From: Akkermansia muciniphila
Lineage (GTDB): Bacteria; Verrucomicrobiota; Verrucomicrobiia; Verrucomicrobiales; Akkermansiaceae
NCBI GenBank assembly: GCA_945879075.1
Contig: CAMCUY010000012.1
Span: forward strand, 1-38,053
Direction of reading: 5' to 3'
DNA: 38,053 bases
Below the pieces are notes generated by a model. The model made no database searches. It worked only from the letters and a program-made list of their open reading frames with translations, and was not told the origin of the DNA. How positions within the stretch are numbered: the first letter of the stretch is position 1; each line of letters starts with the position of its first letter. Made by a program: the position numbers and the translations under genes. Of the stretch, positions 23,827 to 32,373 are shown piece by piece.

Positions 23827-26448
23827 ATGGACTCTTCATCCACTCCGCCCGGCCCCAAAGCGGCCATCCCCGAATCGCTCCGGCTGCAGCTGGACGACTT
23901 CCGGCGTCATCTGTGGCGGGTGAAAATCCAGGAAGCGGTCGCGGCCGGGTTGATCGGGCTGCTGGTTTCCTTCCTGCTGGTTTATGGGCTCGACCGGATT
24001 TGGCAAACGCCGGGCTGGGTGCGGTTCGGGATTCTCCTGGCGGGAATTTCGCTTTTCACGGTGTTCGCGCCGTATTGGCTGCACCGCTGGGTCTGGCGGC
24101 AGCGGCGGGAAACCCAGTTGGCGCGCCTGATCTCCAAGCGCTACCCCGGTCTCGGCGATCGGCTGCTCGGCGTGATCGAACTTCAAGATCAGGAGGGAAA
24201 CGCGGACACGCTTTCTCCGCGGTTGCGCGAGGCTGCGATGGAGGCGGTGGCCATCGAGGCGGGAAACCGCAAGCTCGACGAGGCGTTGCCACCGCAAAGA
24301 CACCGGCGCTGGGCCTTGGTCGCGCTTTGCCTCGCGGGGATTTCCGCGGTGGCCTTCACCTTGACTCCGCGCGCCGGATTGAATGCCCTGCAACGCTGGT
24401 TGATGCCGCTTTCCAAAACCGAGCGCTACACGTTCACGCGGTTGGAAAACCCGCCGGTTTACCGTGCGGTGGCGTTCGGCGAGACCTTCCAGATCACGTT
24501 GCGCTTGTCGGAAGATTCCGAGCAACGGCCGGAGAAATCGTCTGGCCGTTATGGATTGCAGTCCGCGGTGGAAGTGTCGTTGAGAAAGGACCGCTACGAA
24601 TTCGTTTTCCCCGGCCAGCAAGACGCGGGCACCATCGTCTTCCACGTGGGGGATCTCCGCCACGAGGTCCGGGTGGAGCCGGTGCAACGCCCGGCCATCG
24701 AAGACTCGACCGCGCTCGTCACCTTTCCGGCCTATCTGGGCATTCCTGAAAAATCGGCCAACCTCAACACCGGCGTCCTCAGCGCGGTCGAGGGCAGCAA
24801 GGTTCGGATCCGTCTAACAACCACTCGCGCGCTCGCCTCCGCCACCTTCGGACCAACCCGCTCTCAGGCCATCGAGGAGTCCGCCGCCGCCTACATTCCG
24901 CTCGAGGGGCCGTTGGAAATTTCCGGCCCGGTCGCCAGCACGCCGGTCATCGAGATAGGCGCGGTTCCTTTTGAAATTCCGTTCGCGTGGACCGACACGC
25001 TGGGGCTGGCGGGCGAGTCCGGCTACCGCCTGCGGGTCGATGCGCTCAAGGACGCGGCGCCGACCTGTTATTTGCAGGGGATCGACCGCCAGAAGGTGAT
25101 GCTGCCGGAGGAAACGGTCGATTTCGAGGTGCTGGCGGAAGATGATTTCCGAGTGAAACAAACCGGGATCGAGTGGTCCGGCCAATTCACCCGGCCGAGC
25201 AGCGAGTCGCCGGCGAAGGGCGAGCTGAGCCTAGGCGACGGCTCGCCGGAAGAACGTCGGCTCACCAAGTCCGCGTCGTTCTCACCCGCCGCCTTCGGCA
25301 TCGCGCCGCAGAAGATCACCCTCCGCGGCTACAGCGAGGACCATTTCCCCGGGCGCGGCCGGGTCTATTCCGAACCGGTCATTCTCTACGTGCTGACCCG
25401 CGACGAGCACGCGCAGATGTTGAAGAACAAATTTGATCGAACCATCACCGAGTTCGAGGATCTCGCCCGCCGCGAAGTGGAGTTGCTGGATGAAAACCAG
25501 CGGCTCGAACGCCTGAGCGGCGAGGAGCTCCAGAAAGATTCTAACACCAAGCGTCTCGAATCTCAGGAACAAGCCGAAGCCGAGAGCGAGCGGCGCATGA
25601 AGGACCTCACCGAGCGGATGGAAAACCTGATGAAGGACGCCGCCCGCAACGGCGACATCCAGAAGGAAACGCTCAAGAAAATGGCGGAGTCCCTCAAGTC
25701 GATGCAGGAGCTTTCCCAGCAGGATTTGCCGAAGGTGAAGGAGAAGCTCGGCGACTCGCAGGAAGAGTCGAACACGCCGGAGAGAGCGCAAAAAGACGTG
25801 GCGCAAGCCGCGGAGGAACAGCAGAAGGCCGTCGAGAAAATGCAGGAAGCCATCGCCAAGGCGAACGAGGCCAACCGCCAGTTTGAAGCGGGCACCTTCG
25901 TCAACCGCTTGAAAAAAGCCGCCGGCGAGCAGAACGGAATCGCCAGTTCGCTCATCGACGCCTACGAGCGGATTCTCGGCATCAAGGCCTCGAAACTCGA
26001 TCCTTCCGACCTGCGCCGCCTTAACGAGTCGATCAGCCAGCAAGGGAAAACCGCCTCGGACGTGCGCTGGTTGCAGGAAGACCTCGGCAATTATTTCGCC
26101 CGCACCAAGACGGATTCCTTCAAGCAGATCCTGGGTGAAATGAAGGCATCGCAGATCGACAGCGGTCTGGAGGAAGTCCGGTCGGTTCTGGGTTCCAACC
26201 ACTCGTTCATCGCCACCGAGCAGTCGAAAAAATGGGCGGACAAACTCACCGAATGGGCGAAGAAGCTCGAAGGCGAAAAAGAAAAAGGTGGCCCGGGCGG
26301 CGGCGGTGGCAGCGGCCAAAGCCCCGAGGACGAAGACTTCGAGTTCATGCTGCGGGTGATGAAACTGGTCCAGCAGGAACAGGATCTGCGGGCGCAAACC
26401 CGCGCGCTCGAACAACTCCGCCGCAGCAACCCGTCACAAGAACCATGA
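23827..26448 (+). CDS. DUF4175-like membrane protein with long coiled coil
   Basis: An 873-residue protein. Membrane spans lie at about 37-56, 64-84 and 161-179. Between the second and third is a cytoplasmic or periplasmic loop with 'RYPGLGDRLLGVIEL', a block I associate with DUF4175-type proteins of Verrucomicrobia, Planctomycetes and Proteobacteria. Residues 190-520 are beta-rich, extracytoplasmic domains. A long, highly charged coiled coil occupies about 525-690, then helical segments, a Gly-rich linker (about 820-832) and a final helix. No catalytic motif is visible; a scaffold role is an inference. Start: ATG at 23827 gives a soluble tail before the first span; 23809 is possible. It heads a six-gene operon and overlaps the next gene by four bases. 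Confidence 0.72.
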   Translation: MDSSSTPPGPKAAIPESLRLQLDDFRRHLWRVKIQEAVAAGLIGLLVSFLLVYGLDRIWQTPGWVRFGILLAGISLFTVFAPYWLHRWVWRQRRETQLARLISKRYPGLGDRLLGVIELQDQEGNADTLSPRLREAAMEAVAIEAGNRKLDEALPPQRHRRWALVALCLAGISAVAFTLTPRAGLNALQRWLMPLSKTERYTFTRLENPPVYRAVAFGETFQITLRLSEDSEQRPEKSSGRYGLQSAVEVSLRKDRYEFVFPGQQDAGTIVFHVGDLRHEVRVEPVQRPAIEDSTALVTFPAYLGIPEKSANLNTGVLSAVEGSKVRIRLTTTRALASATFGPTRSQAIEESAAAYIPLEGPLEISGPVASTPVIEIGAVPFEIPFAWTDTLGLAGESGYRLRVDALKDAAPTCYLQGIDRQKVMLPEETVDFEVLAEDDFRVKQTGIEWSGQFTRPSSESPAKGELSLGDGSPEERRLTKSASFSPAAFGIAPQKITLRGYSEDHFPGRGRVYSEPVILYVLTRDEHAQMLKNKFDRTITEFEDLARREVELLDENQRLERLSGEELQKDSNTKRLESQEQAEAESERRMKDLTERMENLMKDAARNGDIQKETLKKMAESLKSMQELSQQDLPKVKEKLGDSQEESNTPERAQKDVAQAAEEQQKAVEKMQEAIAKANEANRQFEAGTFVNRLKKAAGEQNGIASSLIDAYERILGIKASKLDPSDLRRLNESISQQGKTASDVRWLQEDLGNYFARTKTDSFKQILGEMKASQIDSGLEEVRSVLGSNHSFIATEQSKKWADKLTEWAKKLEGEKEKGGPGGGGGSGQSPEDEDFEFMLRVMKLVQQEQDLRAQTRALEQLRRSNPSQEP

Positions 26449-27053
26449 ACCGGCTCATTCAAATTCACGGCATTCTGTTACTGTTTCCTCTAACTGTGGT
26501 GGCCGACGAGCAGGCGAAACACCGCGAGGGCTCCGCCAAGGTGGCAGACCACCAGGACGAGCTTTCCGCGGATGTCCAACAGCTCGCCATCGAACAAACC
26601 GTGCCGAAGGTCATCGAGTTGCTCAATGAGGTGGAGAAAATCATGGACGAGGCCACCGACCAGCTCGCGGAAGCCGACACCGGCGGCGCCACGCTCGCCG
26701 CGCAAACCGAGATCATCGAGAAAATCCACGAGGCAGCCAAGGAGAAGCAAAAACAGCAGGGCAGCGGCCAGTCCGGCAGCGCCATGATGGACATGATGGA
26801 GCGGATGATGGGCAAGGATCCCGACGGCGAAGGCAAGGGCAAAGACAAGGGCAACCAACCCGGCGACCAGGGCGGGGAAGGCGCGACGGGCTTGTCCGAT
26901 GCCACCAATGAACCCGGCGGCGGCGAGACCGGCGGCAAAAGCGAAGCGCGCCGGGTGCCCAAAGCCAGCGGCGGCGCGGGCCGAGTGCTGCCCGAGGAAT
27001 TCACCAAAGCGCTCGATGCCTACAACCGGGGAGTGGAACAAAAAACCAAGTGA
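26445..27053 (+). CDS. Small exported Gly/Met/Lys-rich protein of the DUF4175 operon
   Basis: A 202-residue protein not recognised as any family. Residues 1-20 form a signal peptide ('ILLLFPLTVVA'). Residues 25-105 are predicted helical and charged ('VIELLNEVEKIMDEATDQLA'). Then comes a Met-rich patch ('MMDMMERMM'), a Gly/Lys/Asp-rich disordered stretch, and a short end 'VLPEEFTKALDAYNRGVEQK' that looks structured. Its ATG overlaps the stop of the DUF4175-like gene and its own stop overlaps the GTG of the next gene, so it is tightly coupled on both sides. It may be a small periplasmic partner of the coiled-coil protein. Confidence 0.7.
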   Translation: MNRLIQIHGILLLFPLTVVADEQAKHREGSAKVADHQDELSADVQQLAIEQTVPKVIELLNEVEKIMDEATDQLAEADTGGATLAAQTEIIEKIHEAAKEKQKQQGSGQSGSAMMDMMERMMGKDPDGEGKGKDKGNQPGDQGGEGATGLSDATNEPGGGETGGKSEARRVPKASGGAGRVLPEEFTKALDAYNRGVEQKTK

Positions 27054-28054
27054 AAACGACAACGATGAATTTCCTGTCAGTTGGAACGGCCGCTTTACTC
27101 GCGTTTTCCATGATCGCAAGCGCCCAGGACCTGCCAATCCGCCAGGACGACTCGATTCCGGCGCAAGCCGAGTTGATCTACGGGCGGGGCTTGCAATACC
27201 TGGCCAAATCCCAGAACGAAAAAGGCAACTGGAACGACAGCGTCGGCACCGAGCCGGGCGTCGTCGGCTTGTGCGTGGCGGCCTTCCTCGCCCACGGCGA
27301 AGATCCTAACAACGGTCCTTATTCCAAGAACATCCGCGCGGGCATCGACTACATCCTTTCCCAACAGAACGAGAAGAACGGCTACATCGGCTCGAGCATG
27401 TATAACCACGCGTTCGCCACCAAGGCGCTCGCGGAATCCTACGGCGTTCTCGACAATCCCAAGATCGCCGCGGCACTGGAGAAGGCGGTCGAGCTGATCG
27501 TGAGCTCTCAGAAGAAAAACCGCTTCGGGGCATGGCGCTACACTCCGGAAAGCCGCGACGCGGACACCACGGTGACCGGCTGCCAGATGGTCACCCTGTT
27601 CGCCGCGCGCAACGCCGGCGTCGCGGTGCCGGACGAGGCGATCAAGAAAGGCCTCGCCTATCTGGCGACCTGCCGCGACCGGGATGGCGACTACGGCTAC
27701 ACCTCGGCCTCGGGCGGCAAGCCCACGCTCACGGCCATCGGCTCGCTCTGCCTTTCCCTGGCCAAGGAGCGCGATTCAAAGGGCTATCAGGCGAGTCTGG
27801 TCTACCTGAAGAAGAACATCGATTTCCGGGATCGCTACTATCCGTTCTACTTCGAGTATTACATGTCTCAGGCGCTGTTCCACGCGGACGAGGCGACGTG
27901 GAGCGAGTGGAATGCCCGCAACATCCGCTACCTTTCCACCATCCAGTCGTCGGACGGATCGTTCCCCGGAAACCAAGGCACCTCGTTCAACACGGCCGGC
28001 GCGCTCTTGTCGCTGGCGCTGAACTACCGCCTCCTACCCATCTACGAGAAATGA
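27050..28054 (+). CDS. Exported prenyltransferase/terpene-cyclase-fold repeat protein
   Basis: A 334-residue protein with a signal peptide (about 1-25, ending 'SMIASAQ'). It consists of prenyltransferase/squalene-oxidase-type alpha/alpha repeats, each with 'L...Q...G.w/y': 'GLQYLAKSQNEKGNWND', 'GIDYILSQQNEKNGYIGS', 'AVELIVSSQKKNRFGAWRY', 'GLAYLATCRDRDGDYGYTS' and 'NIRYLSTIQSSDGSFPG'. The catalytic DxDD motif of squalene cyclases is not seen, and an exported location does not suit terpene synthesis, so this is probably a binding or structural toroid as in many Planctomycetes and Verrucomicrobia. GTG start at 27050 overlaps the previous stop; an ATG at 27065 is the alternative. Its stop overlaps the next ATG. 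Confidence 0.82.
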   Translation: MKTTTMNFLSVGTAALLAFSMIASAQDLPIRQDDSIPAQAELIYGRGLQYLAKSQNEKGNWNDSVGTEPGVVGLCVAAFLAHGEDPNNGPYSKNIRAGIDYILSQQNEKNGYIGSSMYNHAFATKALAESYGVLDNPKIAAALEKAVELIVSSQKKNRFGAWRYTPESRDADTTVTGCQMVTLFAARNAGVAVPDEAIKKGLAYLATCRDRDGDYGYTSASGGKPTLTAIGSLCLSLAKERDSKGYQASLVYLKKNIDFRDRYYPFYFEYYMSQALFHADEATWSEWNARNIRYLSTIQSSDGSFPGNQGTSFNTAGALLSLALNYRLLPIYEK

Positions 28055-29565
28055 TCCACAAACTCGCGATTTCCTGGATTTCCGGAGTGATGGTTCTGGC
28101 GGCCGCCGAATCACCCGACCTGCTGCGTTTTTCGAACGGCGACCAGCTCCACGGCGAGTTTCAAGGGTTTAAGGAAGGATCCCAAGCCGTTTGGCGGAAC
28201 GACGACGCCGCGGCGCCCGTGGATTTCAAAACCGCCCGGATCCGCCACGTCGTCCTTCGCGGCGGCAGGCCTGTGAAGCCGCTGACATCGCTGTCCCACG
28301 TCGCGCTGGTGAATGGCGACCGCCTCCCGGGGACGATCACCGGACTGGACGACGAGGCAATCACTTTGGACACCCCGTATGCCGGGTCGGTGAGGATTCC
28401 GCGCGAGCAGGTGGCGATGTTCGCGCCGAGTCCGTTAGGCGGGCGGGTCCATTATCACGGGCCTTTTGTCGAAGATGAGTGGAAAATGGCGAACGCCTCG
28501 TTTCCCGACGGCATGCCGCCGGACTCCGGCGCGGAGGACGCCAAGGAGAAGGACGAGCCCGGCCGCTGGGCTTTTTCCGGGTCCGCCTGGTATTGGCCGG
28601 GCAGGTTTTCCGGCACCGCGCTGCTGCGTGAAACGGCGATGCCGGACCGCTCGATCCTGCGCTTCGACGTGGCATGGAAAAACCGGCTTGCGATGGCGAT
28701 CGGGTTTCACGCCGATTTCGCGAAAACCAAGCCGCCGGATCCGGCGGACAAGGATCATGCAATCCAGCAGGCCCGCGGCCGGAGATTGTCACCCGGCGAC
28801 TCGACGGTTTTCCCGCTGCTGTTTGGTAACAGCTACGTGCTGCAGATTTTCTCCACCAACTTGATGCTCTTCAGGACCGCCTTGGACGACAAAGGCGAGC
28901 CCGTCGTCGAGCGGGTGCAGATCAACGGTAGCTCGATCCGGTTAGGGGACGCCGGCAAGGCGCGGGTGGAAATCCGCAGCAACCGCCTGACCGGGCAGAT
29001 CTCGCTGTTCATCAATGATGAGTTCGTCGCCAATTGGAGCGAGGGCGGGACCACACCCGAGGACCAGGCCCGTTATGCGGGGAAGGGCGGGGGCTTCGGC
29101 TTCGTGGTGCAGAACGAGGACGCGCTGGTGAGGATTTCGGATGTGATGGTCGCGGAATGGAACGGGATGCCCGACTCGGCACGCAGTCTCCAGACCGACG
29201 AGCAGGACATCGTCTTGCTCGCCAATGGCACCGACCGCTTCTCTGGAAAAGTGGAATCCCTCAAGGACGGGAAGATCCGCCTTCAGGGGAAATACGGGCA
29301 ATTCCTGATTGAAATCGACGACATCGCCGAGATCCGCTTCGCCCGCGGCCGCCTGGCCAAGGAGACCGATGCGGCCCCGGATTCGCTGGCGGTCCGGCTC
29401 AGCCCGATCGGCCAGGTATCCGGCCGCCCGCTGGCGGGCAGCGCGTCCGCGATCCGGATCCTCAATCCGGTCTGCGGCGAAATGAACCTCAACTTGGAAT
29501 CCGCAGTCATGCTCGATTTCAATCCTTCCAACAACGTGATCGATGACTGGGATGCGGAATTCTAA
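28051..29565 (+). CDS. Exported repeat/beta-sandwich protein, paralogue 1 of 3
   Basis: A 504-residue secreted protein, signal peptide about 1-20. Two short beta repeats (about 25-72 and 83-127) share the pattern 'l.NGD.l.G.i.gl.d..i.l.t...G.v.ip...v' ('VALVNGDRLPGTITGLDDEA'). Then follows a large beta-sandwich region (about 132-385) recalling LamG/laminin-G-like or DUF1080-like domains ('LRFDVAWKNRLAMAIGF', 'LFINDEFVANW', 'ISDVMVAEWNG'). Two more repeats close it (386-433, 443-492: 'SGKVESLKDGKIRLQGK'). No catalytic residues can be named; carbohydrate or surface binding is an inference. The ATG overlaps the toroid gene's stop, and the 3' end overlaps the second paralogue. Confidence 0.72.
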   Translation: MIHKLAISWISGVMVLAAAESPDLLRFSNGDQLHGEFQGFKEGSQAVWRNDDAAAPVDFKTARIRHVVLRGGRPVKPLTSLSHVALVNGDRLPGTITGLDDEAITLDTPYAGSVRIPREQVAMFAPSPLGGRVHYHGPFVEDEWKMANASFPDGMPPDSGAEDAKEKDEPGRWAFSGSAWYWPGRFSGTALLRETAMPDRSILRFDVAWKNRLAMAIGFHADFAKTKPPDPADKDHAIQQARGRRLSPGDSTVFPLLFGNSYVLQIFSTNLMLFRTALDDKGEPVVERVQINGSSIRLGDAGKARVEIRSNRLTGQISLFINDEFVANWSEGGTTPEDQARYAGKGGGFGFVVQNEDALVRISDVMVAEWNGMPDSARSLQTDEQDIVLLANGTDRFSGKVESLKDGKIRLQGKYGQFLIEIDDIAEIRFARGRLAKETDAAPDSLAVRLSPIGQVSGRPLAGSASAIRILNPVCGEMNLNLESAVMLDFNPSNNVIDDWDAEF

Positions 29566-30898
29566 CTTTCATTTCTGGCTGGGTCTTGTCCTCGCTGGCA
29601 GCGCTCCCGGCATGCTGCGCGCGGACAATCTGATCCTAGCGGATGACGCGCGCCTCACCGGCACGGTCCGCTCGATCAACGAGGCGGGCGTGGTCGAGCT
29701 GGCGACGGTGCTTTCGCCGGAGCCCTTGCTGCTGAAGGCTGGCGCGGTCGAGAAAGTCGAGTTCAGCGTTCCGGGGTCCGCGGCGGCTCCGGCGGGCACC
29801 TTGATCGAGCTGGCCAACGGGGATCTGCTTCCGGCGGCCGTCGAGAGTCTGGATGACACGAGCCTCCATGTGGTCACGGCGAACGCGGGGCGCCTGAGCA
29901 TTCCCCGGACGGCTTTGAAATCGATGCAGCTCGGCGTGCGCCAACAGAAAGTGGTTTACCGCGGCCCGAAAAATTCCGAGGAGTGGGGGCTGTATGCGGA
30001 GCGGGCGAAAAACTGGCAGTTCGCGAACGACGCGCTCACCGCCAACGGCCCGTCCCAGGCGGCCAGGGATTTCGACGCGCCGCCGCAGTTCATCCTCAAG
30101 TTCACCCTGAAGTGGCAGGCGAACCCGATGTTCAAAATTTACTTCGCCGATCCGCTGACGCCCAAGGTGGAGCTGGTGGACCGCTATTTCATGCAATACG
30201 GCAGCGCGGGGCTGGAGATCAAACGCGAATCGAGCAAGGGCAAGCGCTATCAGACGGTGATCCAGCTGCCGCGCACCCCGGATCAATTTCCATCTGACGA
30301 GCTTGCGGTGGAAATCCGGGTGGATCGCAAGACCTCGCGGCTTCATCTGCTTCTCAATGGCGAGCCCGAGGGCGCCGGGGTCGATCCGGTCGGGGACCCG
30401 CCGCAAGGAAACGGCGTGGTCTTGGTCAGCAACTCGCCGGCCGGGCCCGTGCAGGAAATCCGCGGTATCGAAATACTCGAACTCGACAACGCGGGGACAC
30501 GCCATCGCGCCGAAGGGCGCGGCGACGTGAAGACGGATAGTTTGATCAGCCGCGACGAGGACCGCTGGGGCGGACGCTTGATCGGCATTCGCAAGGGGCC
30601 GGAAGGAGCGGTTTTCTCCTTCAAGAGCGATTTCCAGGAAGAACCGCTGGAGCTCGCGGAAGCCGATGTTTCCGCGGTGTTTTTCGCCAAGCCGGCGCAA
30701 ACCGACGTGCTCGCGCCGGTCCATCAGTTCGTCTTGCGCCTGCGTGGGGAAGGTTCCCTCCGCGTGGCTTCCTGCGCGTTCTCGGCTGACGAGGTCTCCG
30801 CGCGGCATCCGCTGCTAGGCCCGTTGAAAATCCGCCGCGCGGGAGTCTCCGGCCTGGAGCGACTGGATTCCAAACCCGAAGTGAAATCAAAGGAATGA
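29552..30898 (+). CDS. Exported repeat/beta-sandwich protein, paralogue 2 of 3
   Basis: A 448-residue secreted protein, signal peptide about 1-24 ('LVLAGSAPGMLRA'). It has the same plan as its two neighbours: repeat 1 (27-75, 'LILADDARLTGTVRSINEAG'), repeat 2 (84-128, 'IELANGDLLPAAVESLDDTS'), a 'VVYRGPKNSEEW' hinge, the beta-sandwich ('FILKFTLKWQANPMFKIYF', 'LHLLLNGEPEG', 'EIRGIEILELDN'), then repeats 3 and 4 (about 328-378 and 390-435). The central part is shorter than in paralogue 1. Start at 29552 or the in-frame ATG at 29543; both lie inside the end of the preceding gene. The stop overlaps the ATG of paralogue 3. Confidence 0.7.
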   Translation: MRNSNFHFWLGLVLAGSAPGMLRADNLILADDARLTGTVRSINEAGVVELATVLSPEPLLLKAGAVEKVEFSVPGSAAAPAGTLIELANGDLLPAAVESLDDTSLHVVTANAGRLSIPRTALKSMQLGVRQQKVVYRGPKNSEEWGLYAERAKNWQFANDALTANGPSQAARDFDAPPQFILKFTLKWQANPMFKIYFADPLTPKVELVDRYFMQYGSAGLEIKRESSKGKRYQTVIQLPRTPDQFPSDELAVEIRVDRKTSRLHLLLNGEPEGAGVDPVGDPPQGNGVVLVSNSPAGPVQEIRGIEILELDNAGTRHRAEGRGDVKTDSLISRDEDRWGGRLIGIRKGPEGAVFSFKSDFQEEPLELAEADVSAVFFAKPAQTDVLAPVHQFVLRLRGEGSLRVASCAFSADEVSARHPLLGPLKIRRAGVSGLERLDSKPEVKSKE

Positions 30899-32289
30899 AG
30901 CTCGTCCCGCCACTGGTGATTTTCGCCGCCGCTTTCACGCTCGCTTCGACTGCGGACGAGGTGAAATCGACCGTGCGCTTTTCCAACAACGACCAGCTGA
31001 CCGGCGCCGTGGAGTCGCTCACGACCGAGCGCTTGGTTTGGAAATCCCCGATTCTGGAAAAGCCCGCGCCGTTTTTTCTCAAAGACGTCCTCGACCTCAC
31101 GCTGGCAGCCGCGCCGCCCGAGGCTGTGGCGAGGCACGAGGCGGCCGTCACCCTGACCCGCGGCGACGTGATTCGCGGGCAGCTCGCATCGGTGAGCGAC
31201 GAAGCCGTCGAGCTGGACACCTGGTTTGCGGGCCGCATGAAATTCAACCGTCTCAACATCGCGGACATCAAGATTTCCGAGCGGCCGGATTTCATCTATC
31301 AGGGGCCGGCCGGTCTCGACGGTTGGAAGCAATCCGGCGACAAGCCTGCATGGACGTATCAGAATTCCCACTTCCGATCGGTGGCAGCCGGAAGCATCGC
31401 GCGGAACGTGGCTTTGCCCGACGAGTGCGCGATTGCTTTCGATGCCGCGTGGCGGGGCTCGTTCTCGCTGAAGCTGGTGTTTTTCTCGGATGATTTGGCC
31501 AGCGACCATCCCGCGAGCGGTTATGAAATGACGATCCAGTCGCGCTCGTTGTATCTGCGGAGTTGCAAGACTCAGAAGTTTCTCGGTCACACGGCGAGCG
31601 CCGTGACGCTTCAGGAAAATGAAAAGGCGCACATCGAGGTGCGGGTCAGTTTGAAGTCGGGCAAGATCTGCCTGTTTCTGGATGGTGAGATCATCGATGT
31701 CTGGACGGATCCCGACGTGGTCCGCAGCGAGATGGGGCGGGGGATTCATTTCATCACCCAGAACGAATCACCGGTGCAAATCTCCGGCATCGAGGTCAGC
31801 GCGTGGGATGGCGAGGTGGACAAGCTTCCCAATCCCCAGGCCATGGGCGGGCTCCGCCAGTTCGGAATCCAAGGTCTGATGGAAACGGAGGACGGGACGG
31901 AGTCCGCTCCCAAGAAAGAGACGAACAAGCGGCGGGTGGAACTGCGCAACGGTGACAGCATTGAAGGCGAGGTCGTGTCCATCAACGATGGTATGATCAC
32001 CTTGAAGACCCCGTTCCGCGACGTGAGGCTGCCGGTCGAGGCGCTCCGCTCGCTCGCCTTGAAGCCGGTCGATTTGGAAACCTCCAAACGCGAGAATGGC
32101 GATGTGAGAGCATGGTTTGCGGATGGCTCGTGGATCGTCTTCCGGCTCGAAGGCGTGGGCGAGGGGATTCTGACCGGCTACAGCCAGGCTTTCGGTTCCG
32201 CGGTTTTCAAAATCGCGGCCTTCAGTCGCATCGAGTTCAACATCTACGACCCCCGGTTCGAAGACCTCCGGATGACGAACCGTTGGTGA
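30895..32289 (+). CDS. Exported repeat/beta-sandwich protein, paralogue 3 of 3
   Basis: A 464-residue secreted protein with a signal peptide at about 1-19. Repeat 1 (24-70) has 'VRFSNNDQLTGAVESLTTER', very close to the first repeat of paralogue 1; repeat 2 (82-127) 'VTLTRGDVIRGQLASVSDEA'. The 'DFIYQGPAGLDGW' hinge leads into the beta-sandwich ('AIAFDAAWRGSFSLKLVFF', 'ICLFLDGEIIDVW', 'ISGIEVSAWDGEVD'). Repeat 3 (346-390) reads 'VELRNGDSIEGEVVSINDGM', and repeat 4 (402-455) is more divergent. It is the last gene of the operon; a Rex-type operator and nuoB follow. Function unknown; the three copies may form a hetero-oligomer or bind different ligands. Confidence 0.72.
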   Translation: MKLVPPLVIFAAAFTLASTADEVKSTVRFSNNDQLTGAVESLTTERLVWKSPILEKPAPFFLKDVLDLTLAAAPPEAVARHEAAVTLTRGDVIRGQLASVSDEAVELDTWFAGRMKFNRLNIADIKISERPDFIYQGPAGLDGWKQSGDKPAWTYQNSHFRSVAAGSIARNVALPDECAIAFDAAWRGSFSLKLVFFSDDLASDHPASGYEMTIQSRSLYLRSCKTQKFLGHTASAVTLQENEKAHIEVRVSLKSGKICLFLDGEIIDVWTDPDVVRSEMGRGIHFITQNESPVQISGIEVSAWDGEVDKLPNPQAMGGLRQFGIQGLMETEDGTESAPKKETNKRRVELRNGDSIEGEVVSINDGMITLKTPFRDVRLPVEALRSLALKPVDLETSKRENGDVRAWFADGSWIVFRLEGVGEGILTGYSQAFGSAVFKIAAFSRIEFNIYDPRFEDLRMTNRW

Positions 32290-32298
32290 TTTCCGGGG

Positions 32299-32320
32299 GA
32301 TTGTGAAAATTTTCACAATC
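32299..32320. promoter_or_regulatory. Perfect Rex-type operator before nuoB
   Basis: A perfect 22-base palindrome with the core TTGTGAAAATTTTCACAA (32301-32318). The core equals the published Rex consensus TTGTGAAnnnnTTCACAA at every fixed position. Rex is an NADH/NAD+ sensing repressor that controls respiratory and fermentative genes, including NADH dehydrogenase. The site ends 53 bases before the nuoB ATG and 9 bases after the stop of the upstream operon. It is not GC-rich and has no T-run, so a terminator is unlikely. Rex itself is not encoded in the window. Confidence 0.72.
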
Positions 32321-32373
32321 GACTTGAGGGGATGCCGCGGCGCGGCCAAGGTCCGACCACGTCAGCAACGCCC

